Assembly: GCA_038244055.1 (NCBI GenBank)
Contig: JBBRTW010000010.1
Coordinates: forward strand, 1 to 37,148
Reading direction: 5' to 3'
DNA: 37,148 nucleotides
Source: DASPKW01 sp038244055
GTDB taxonomy: Bacteria; Planctomycetota; Phycisphaerae; Tepidisphaerales; Tepidisphaeraceae
Part shown: positions 32,444 through 37,148 of the stretch, piece by piece
Numbering within the stretch: position 1 is the first letter of the stretch
Layout of the letters: each line of letters begins with the position of its first letter
The notes under the pieces: generated by a model
The model's input: only the letters and a program-made list of their open reading frames with translations
Database searches by the model: none
Told to the model about the DNA's origin: nothing
Made by a program: the position numbers and the translations under genes

Positions 32444-33913
32444 TCACGGCGCCAGCGGCGGCAACTGCGGCAGCAGCTTCGCCAGCCGCGCCACATCCCG
32501 GGCATGGGCGGGGTCCTTGGCCAGATTTTTCAGCTCTCCAGGGTCGGCATCGTGATCGTACAACTCCGTGCCGGCTTTGCCGTTGTCCCACTCGGTGTAG
32601 CGCCAATGATCGAGCCTGATCGAATAGCCCATGCGCTTGGGCGCACCGCCCGCTCCGCCGCCGCGCATCACCTGCGTGAAGGCAGGCCGGTCCCACGGTG
32701 TATTCGGGTCCTGCACCAGCGATTTGATGCTGACGCCATCGAGCTTGGGCGGAATCGCCAGCCCGCACAGGTCGGCCAGTGTGGCATGCAGATCGACCAG
32801 CTCGACGATCTTTTGGGAGACCACATTCTTCGCCAAGCCCGGCGCTGCGATAATCAGAGGCACCCGCGCGGAGTTCTCGAACAGCGTCATCTTCTGCCAG
32901 AGCTGGTGCTCGTAGAGGTGGTAGCCGTGATCGCTCATGAAGACGATGACCGTCCGCTCTGAAAGCTTGAGCCGATCCAGCGCATCGATCACCCGCCCGG
33001 CCTGCGCATCCATGAAACTCGTCGAAGCATGGTACGCCGCCACCGCCTGCTGCCGCAGGGAATCATCCATCGCCTCTTCTTCCTTCTTGAAAGTGAATGC
33101 GGGGCGGGGAACGGTCTCGCGATAGCCGGCCGGCACCGTGGGGAGGATGATCTTGTCAGGCGGATACAGCTCGAAATATTTCTTCGGCGCGACGTAAGGT
33201 GTGTGCGGGCGGAAGAAACCCACCGCCAGGAAAAAAGGCTTGTCCTGATGCTCTTCGAGAAGGCTGATGGCTTTGTCGGCGATCTTGCCATCGGTCTGGC
33301 CATTGTCCGGCCCCTCGGCCGCCAACCAGCTCAATGTCGCACCCATCTGATTGAGTTTGTTCCCTTTCTCGATGACCGCCTTCTTCGTCTTCTCATCCAG
33401 CGCCACCCGCCCGATCAGCGGCGCCTGCTCTTCGACATCCGAGCCCTTGGGGTTATAGCGCTCGGCCCAAGTGGGCGGATCATCCATGCCGTCGGTGCCG
33501 ATCTGCGCGGGCACGCCGTAATGATAAAGCTTGCCGACCCGGGCGACGTAATAGCCCGCCTTCTGAAAAGTCTGCCCAAGCGATTGCGCATCGGGGACAT
33601 TCTTGCGAAATTGCGTGGCGTTTTCATAGACCTTGAGCGTGTCGGGGCGCAGGCCGGTCAGGAACGAAGCGCGCGAGGGATTGCAGAGGGGAAACTGGCA
33701 ATAAGCGCGATCGAAGCGCACCCCGCGCTGGCAGAGGCGATCGATATTCGGCGTCTTGACGACCGGATCGCCATAGCACCCCATGCGGGCGGCCAGATCA
33801 TCCGAGATGATCAGCAATACATTCGTCTTGCCCGCCTCGGCCGCACGAATCGCAGGTGAAGCAAATACAACAACAGCCAGAAAGAAAACGCACGCGGCTC
33901 TCATGGCAGTCAT
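32444..33913 (-). CDS. Type I sulfatase (iduronate-2-sulfatase-like), secreted
   Basis: A 489-aa product from ATG 33913, with GGAG 8 nt upstream; a further in-frame start at 33961 is less likely because it would bury the signal peptide. The signal peptide is MRAACVFFLAVVVFASPAIRA. The sulfatase core follows: NVLLIISDDLAARMGCYGDP (metal-binding Asp pair), C77-N-P-S-R81 (the C-x-P-x-R site where Cys becomes formylglycine), VARVGKLYH, FFLAVGFFRPHTPYVAPKKYF, VIVFMSDHGYHLYEHQLWQKMTLFENSARVPLI and ELYDHDADPGELKNLA. This order and the GKLYH/FRPHTPY motifs match iduronate-2-sulfatase-type enzymes, numerous in planctomycetes and used to remove sulfate from marine or host polysaccharides. Activity needs a formylglycine-generating or anaerobic sulfatase-maturing enzyme encoded elsewhere. 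Confidence 0.92.
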   Translation of the reverse strand: MTAMRAACVFFLAVVVFASPAIRAAEAGKTNVLLIISDDLAARMGCYGDPVVKTPNIDRLCQRGVRFDRAYCQFPLCNPSRASFLTGLRPDTLKVYENATQFRKNVPDAQSLGQTFQKAGYYVARVGKLYHYGVPAQIGTDGMDDPPTWAERYNPKGSDVEEQAPLIGRVALDEKTKKAVIEKGNKLNQMGATLSWLAAEGPDNGQTDGKIADKAISLLEEHQDKPFFLAVGFFRPHTPYVAPKKYFELYPPDKIILPTVPAGYRETVPRPAFTFKKEEEAMDDSLRQQAVAAYHASTSFMDAQAGRVIDALDRLKLSERTVIVFMSDHGYHLYEHQLWQKMTLFENSARVPLIIAAPGLAKNVVSQKIVELVDLHATLADLCGLAIPPKLDGVSIKSLVQDPNTPWDRPAFTQVMRGGGAGGAPKRMGYSIRLDHWRYTEWDNGKAGTELYDHDADPGELKNLAKDPAHARDVARLAKLLPQLPPLAP

Positions 33914-34022
33914 GAATTGCTCCAATTCCTCGAGAAATACCCGCAAAAAACACGACCCCAATCACTTCAATTCAATTCCTCCGCGGACTCTGCGTCTCAG
34001 CGGTGACAGCTCCTGGGCCTGT

Positions 34023-34814
34023 CTAAGTCGATGTGCGCCCATACAGGCTCGCCCATTCGCGCTGCCCGATCTTTCGAAGCTGGATCGCGAATTGGGCTCG
34101 CTCGATCCGCTCGGGGAGACTCAACAAAGCCAACCCGCTCTGGATCGGGACAATCGCGGGTTGCCGGCCGGCCGACAGACGAATCTCCCAGCCATCGAGG
34201 CCTTTGGAAAGATTGGCCGCCCCGGCCGATGATTCATCCCCTTCATATACCTCGGCCCGGAGCATCCGTGCGCCGGATTGAATCGACAATTTCAATCGAT
34301 GGGCATTCCACTGGATATAGAACCACGCGCTGCGAGCCAGGCGTCCGGCCAGATCATCGGGCGTGATGACAGAAGAGGGCTGGCCCGCGAAAACGAAATC
34401 GGCAATCGGCGCGAAATCAGGAACCTCGTCGCGCTCATCGGCGATGAGAGCCTCAGCCGATTCAGGCCGCGGTGCATAACCGGCCACAGCCGCGCAGAAA
34501 AGCTGCGCCAGCCCGACCTGGCCCGCGAGTTCGCCCCGCTGCGAAACCGCCAGATCGGCGACCGGTTCGAATGCGTAGAGGTCGGCGATGGCGCGGTTGA
34601 AAAGATGTTGCGCGAGTTTAATCCCCTCAGCCCCCCCCGCCTTTTCAGCAAGCGTGATCGCATCAATGATCGCGTGAAAGGCCCGCGTGGCCCGTTGCTC
34701 GATGGAATCGGAATAAGGCGATTCGCGATCCAGTTCCGCCAGCAGTGTCGCAAAGGCGGCGTTGGCGGATTCGATGGCGGTCGTAGCGGCGGTTGTGACG
34801 GCGGGGTCGCTCAC
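34023..34814 (-). CDS. Uncharacterised protein, GTG start
   Basis: A 263-aa product. The start is set at GTG 34814 (VSDPAVTTAATTAIESANAAF) because GGGAGG lies 6 nt upstream. The frame opens further to 34901, but that part is repeat-derived sequence. The N-terminal half is helical (AAFATLLAELDRES; TRAFHAIIDAITLAEKAGGAEGIKLAQHLFNRAIADLY). The C-terminal half is mixed, with beta-like strands (FYIQWNAHRLKLSIQSGARMLRAEVY; GLDGWEIRLSAGRQPAIVPI). No signal peptide, membrane helix or known family is seen. The gene stands alone: the sulfatase lies downstream on the same strand, 109 nt away. Confidence 0.65.
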   Translation of the reverse strand: MSDPAVTTAATTAIESANAAFATLLAELDRESPYSDSIEQRATRAFHAIIDAITLAEKAGGAEGIKLAQHLFNRAIADLYAFEPVADLAVSQRGELAGQVGLAQLFCAAVAGYAPRPESAEALIADERDEVPDFAPIADFVFAGQPSSVITPDDLAGRLARSAWFYIQWNAHRLKLSIQSGARMLRAEVYEGDESSAGAANLSKGLDGWEIRLSAGRQPAIVPIQSGLALLSLPERIERAQFAIQLRKIGQREWASLYGRTST

Positions 34815-35113
34815 TGGACGCCTCCCATCGCGACGGGCAAACTCGAATTCGATTTTGTTTGGGCTGCGAGCCCAAACCATCGCAAAGGTGCAAAGAAACA
34901 AAGGAACAAAGAAGACCGGAGATTAGAGAAATAGAATGAATTCTCTTTCTCTGCCTCTTTGCTTCTTTGCGTCTTTGCGTGTGGAATTTGGCCCCGAACG
35001 AAATGAAGATGGAAAAGAGGTTTCACGGGATGAATCACGCTGGAAAATACAGGTGTCTGACGCGCTACTCGCATCAATACCGGCCGGATTGTAATCATCG
35101 TCAAATACATGAG
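34815..35113. repeat. Intergenic region with an AAAG-rich inverted repeat
   Basis: From 34881 to 34979, CGCAAAGGTGCAAAGAAACA and following bases face TTCTTTGCGTCTTTGCG in opposite orientation. They form an imperfect stem of about 35 bp whose mismatches are all transitions. The loop contains GAATGAATTC and related AT-rich sequence. A short perfect hairpin GGGCT-GCG-AGCCC is at 34861-34873. The remaining sequence up to the sigma-like gene shows nothing I can interpret. Open frames here (NSTRKDAKKQRGRE and the like) are repeat translations. Confidence 0.75.
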
Positions 35114-35923
35114 TTATGGCCGATCCGATGAATGCCCCTTGAACTTCACTTTCGCCCGCCGAAACCACTGATCGAACGTATTGGCCTTCTCCTTCTCGAC
35201 AGCTTCCTTCGTGGCAGAGTCCGCCATCCCCAGCATACGCACGAGTTTACGCGACGTCGGCTTGAAGCGATTGCCGGCCTGATCCCACTTGCGCAGGCGC
35301 ACCACCCACGCCGCCACCCGCGCCGCCGGGCGCGGGTGCGGATAGTCGAGATCTTCCGGCGCCCACGCGGCCTCCTCGGCCGACATCGCGAAGCGCGCCA
35401 TCTCATCGAGGGCACAGCGCATGAGCATCTTGAGTTTGTATACAGCGCCGAACTTGGCCAGTTCGGGATCGGAGACGACCGTGAGCACGCTCTCGCGATG
35501 TTCGTTGGCCAGCACCTGATCGAGCGTCGAGCCGCGCTTGTCGGGAACGGCCTCGGCATCGGTCCCCCGATCCTGGATGCCGCTGACCAGTTCGCGCTCG
35601 CGTTTCTTGCGGCGCTCCTTCTTGCGGAGGGCATCGCGGACGCTGTTGCGAATCGTTTCAACCAGATATCCGCCCACCGCATCGCCGCGCGGGAGGGCGA
35701 GCGAGCGGATGCGATCCCACCCTTGCAGAAAGTGGAAATAAACGTGGGACTTGAGGTCATCCTCATCGCCGACGCGCTGCCAGAGGCTCTCGGTCTGTGT
35801 GACCGCGTAGAGAACGGGCGTGTTGATCAGGAGCGTGTAGAACTCCGCCGGGTTGTTGTCCCGGAACGCCCCGACGAGCGCTGAAAGGTTCTGTTCGAAT
35901 TGGGTCGATGCGGCGCTGGCCAA
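35114..35923 (-). CDS. Divergent sigma-70/ECF-like protein
   Basis: About 269 aa from a TTG at 35923, with GAGGAG 10 nt upstream; another TTG at 35986 is possible, and no ATG is available near the start. The segment DEDDLKSHVYFHFLQGWDRIRSLALPRGDAVGGYLVETIRNSVRDALRKKERRKKRE matches sigma region 2 in pattern: acidic start, aromatic cluster, then GYL..T.RN...D..R++.R. A long variable middle follows. The last ~60 residues (TSRKLVRMLGMADSATKEAVEKEKANTFDQWFRRAKVKF) could be a helix-turn-helix like region 4 (LVRMLGMADSATKEAVEK), but weakly. It may be a divergent sigma factor or a protein derived from one. It is divergent from the TPR gene (187 nt between starts). Confidence 0.6.
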   Translation of the reverse strand: MASAASTQFEQNLSALVGAFRDNNPAEFYTLLINTPVLYAVTQTESLWQRVGDEDDLKSHVYFHFLQGWDRIRSLALPRGDAVGGYLVETIRNSVRDALRKKERRKKRERELVSGIQDRGTDAEAVPDKRGSTLDQVLANEHRESVLTVVSDPELAKFGAVYKLKMLMRCALDEMARFAMSAEEAAWAPEDLDYPHPRPAARVAAWVVRLRKWDQAGNRFKPTSRKLVRMLGMADSATKEAVEKEKANTFDQWFRRAKVKFKGHSSDRP

Positions 35924-36110
35924 GTGAGCGGGTCTCCTCGGCGAGGATACTAACCGGAGAGAGCGGCAAGTGCGATTGGCCTCCAACTACGATGAATGGC
36001 GGATGCTTGACCTCTCCAATGCGACTCATCAATCCCCCGCTGCTTGATGATGCTTTGCCAGCCCGCTAGGATCGCCCTCTGAATCATTCCCCTTTCAGAC
36101 AGCGGAGCAG

Positions 36111-37148
36111 ATGGCCCAGGACTTGTTACAGATCGCGATGGAGCATCATCGGGTGGGGCGTCTGCGGGAGGCGCGGGAAGGGTATCGGGCGATTCTGGAA
36201 CGCGAGCCGGAGCATCCGGAGGCGACACTGTGGCTGGGGGTTCTGATTTTCCAGGCCGGCCAACCGGGGCTCGCCGTCGAGGTGCTGCAAAAGGCCGCGG
36301 CCCTTCGCCCGGAGGACCCCGCCTGTTGGCATAACCTGGGGCAGGCGGCGCTCTACGCGGGGCAGTTGGACGTTGCTGTGCAAGCGATGGAAAGAGCCGC
36401 CAAGCTCGCGCCCGATCGCGCGGAAACTCTGCTGGCCTGGGGGATGGCCCATTTGGCCCGCAAAGGCCCGGGCGATGCGGAGGCGGCGCTGTTCGCATTC
36501 GGGCAGGCGAATCTGGCGGGTCTCGACTCGGCCGAATTGCATCACTATCGCGGGCTGGCTCTGCTGTCGGCCGAGCGCGGAGAAGAAGCCATCACCGCGC
36601 TCAAGTGGGCGATCGAGAAGGATCCAGACAAGGCCGAATCGCTGCATCATCTGGCGATGGCGTACCGGTTGACCGGCGCCTCGGCCGAGGTGCGTAAGGC
36701 GCTTCTGCGGGCGCTGGAGATCGATCCCAAATTCGCCCGCGCCTGGTACGCTCTGGCGACCCTCGATGCCGAGGCGGGGAATCTCGAAATCGCATGCTCG
36801 CTGTTTCGGCGCGCGATCAAAGCCAAACCGGATTTCGCGGCCGCGCATCACGGGCTTGGCCGGGTATTGCAGGAATTGAAGCGTCCCGAGGAGGCGCGCC
36901 TGGCGATGGCCCAGGCCGTGCAGGCGGCGCGCGGGGTTTTCAGCGCCGCGAAAGCCGAGCCGGCATCGCTGGCCGAGGCGGTCAACAGCGCTCAGGATCG
37001 ATTGACAGCGGGCAAGGCCATCGAATTTCATCACGCGCTAGCCGCCATGACCGATATGTTCGCGCCGCCGAAAGTGCCGGCGCAGTTGCTCGCCAATCTC
37101 TTCGACAAATACGCCGCCACCTTCGATGACCATCTGCTTGGGCGCTTG
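36111..37148 (+). CDS. TPR protein with C-terminal methyltransferase domain, 5' part (runs off the window)
   Basis: 346 codons are present from ATG 36111 (GGAG 4-5 nt upstream) to the window end. At least six tetratricopeptide units are visible. They include HHRVGRLREAREGYRAILEREPEHPEAT, AGQPGLAVEVLQKAAALRPEDPACWHNLG, AGQLDVAVQAMERAAKLAPDRAE and AGNLEIACSLFRRAIKAKPDFAAAHHGLG. The last residues LANLFDKYAATFDDHLLGRL are the usual linker before a class I SAM-dependent methyltransferase in TPR-methyltransferase fusion proteins. The methyltransferase itself lies beyond 37148. The substrate is unknown; the TPR part should bind a partner protein or substrate. Confidence 0.88.
   Translation, partial: MAQDLLQIAMEHHRVGRLREAREGYRAILEREPEHPEATLWLGVLIFQAGQPGLAVEVLQKAAALRPEDPACWHNLGQAALYAGQLDVAVQAMERAAKLAPDRAETLLAWGMAHLARKGPGDAEAALFAFGQANLAGLDSAELHHYRGLALLSAERGEEAITALKWAIEKDPDKAESLHHLAMAYRLTGASAEVRKALLRALEIDPKFARAWYALATLDAEAGNLEIACSLFRRAIKAKPDFAAAHHGLGRVLQELKRPEEARLAMAQAVQAARGVFSAAKAEPASLAEAVNSAQDRLTAGKAIEFHHALAAMTDMFAPPKVPAQLLANLFDKYAATFDDHLLGRL

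Overview
The window is high-GC bacterial chromosome and almost certainly belongs to the Planctomycetota, probably a Phycisphaerae/Tepidisphaera-like lineage. The evidence is two secreted proteins with planctomycete LEPR-type N-terminal signals (VEPMEGRVLLSG and IERLETRTLF), a PEP-CTERM protein, a type I sulfatase, a free-standing encapsulin-type ferritin, and intergenic palindromic repeats of the kind common in this phylum. No phage, integrase, transposase or CRISPR locus is visible. The content is mostly core and secretory genes with an unusually repeat-rich set of gene boundaries.

Layout. 1-6.5 kb: the 5' part of proC, a P1B-4-type (SPC/HEGST) metal-exporting ATPase, a small lipoprotein, a 7 x 52-bp tandem repeat filling the gap between two convergent genes, then a CLC chloride transporter whose start overlaps the end of a MarR regulator. 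6.5-13.6 kb: a subtilase-like PEP-CTERM protein, a pair of hairpin repeats, menaquinone methyltransferase, and a divergent YfhO-type membrane protein coupled by ATGA to D-alanine aminotransferase and a small unknown gene. 13.6-18.1 kb: small envelope proteins, a secreted thioredoxin-like protein, two uncharacterised membrane proteins and a YpdA-like flavoprotein. 18.1-22.4 kb, minus strand: an apparent operon rhomboid protease - MFS exporter - secreted GH5 glycosidase. 22.4-27.7 kb: a large PA14/beta-helix LEPR surface protein, rpsL and rpsG, and a secreted sorbosone-dehydrogenase-like beta-propeller. 27.7-37.1 kb: a candidate parS site, a two-domain acyltransferase resembling ornithine-lipid synthase OlsF, an orphan encapsulated ferritin, tRNA-Arg(UCG), a monooxygenase-fold gene coupled to an Fe-alcohol dehydrogenase carrying an in-frame amber codon, a sulfatase, an unknown gene with a GTG start, a divergent sigma-factor-like protein, and the N-terminal part of a TPR/methyltransferase protein.

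The most notable signals are: (i) three copies of a hairpin element whose inner stem sequences differ but stay perfectly complementary; (ii) a 52-bp array built around a GC-rich palindrome and bounded exactly by the stop codons of two convergent genes; (iii) a near-perfect ParB-binding palindrome; (iv) an EncFtn ferritin with all catalytic residues but no shell gene or visible targeting tail; (v) a subtilase-like protein with the catalytic Asp replaced by Glu; (vi) the amber-interrupted dehydrogenase. I do not see one clearly new multi-gene system; the best candidates are items in this list.
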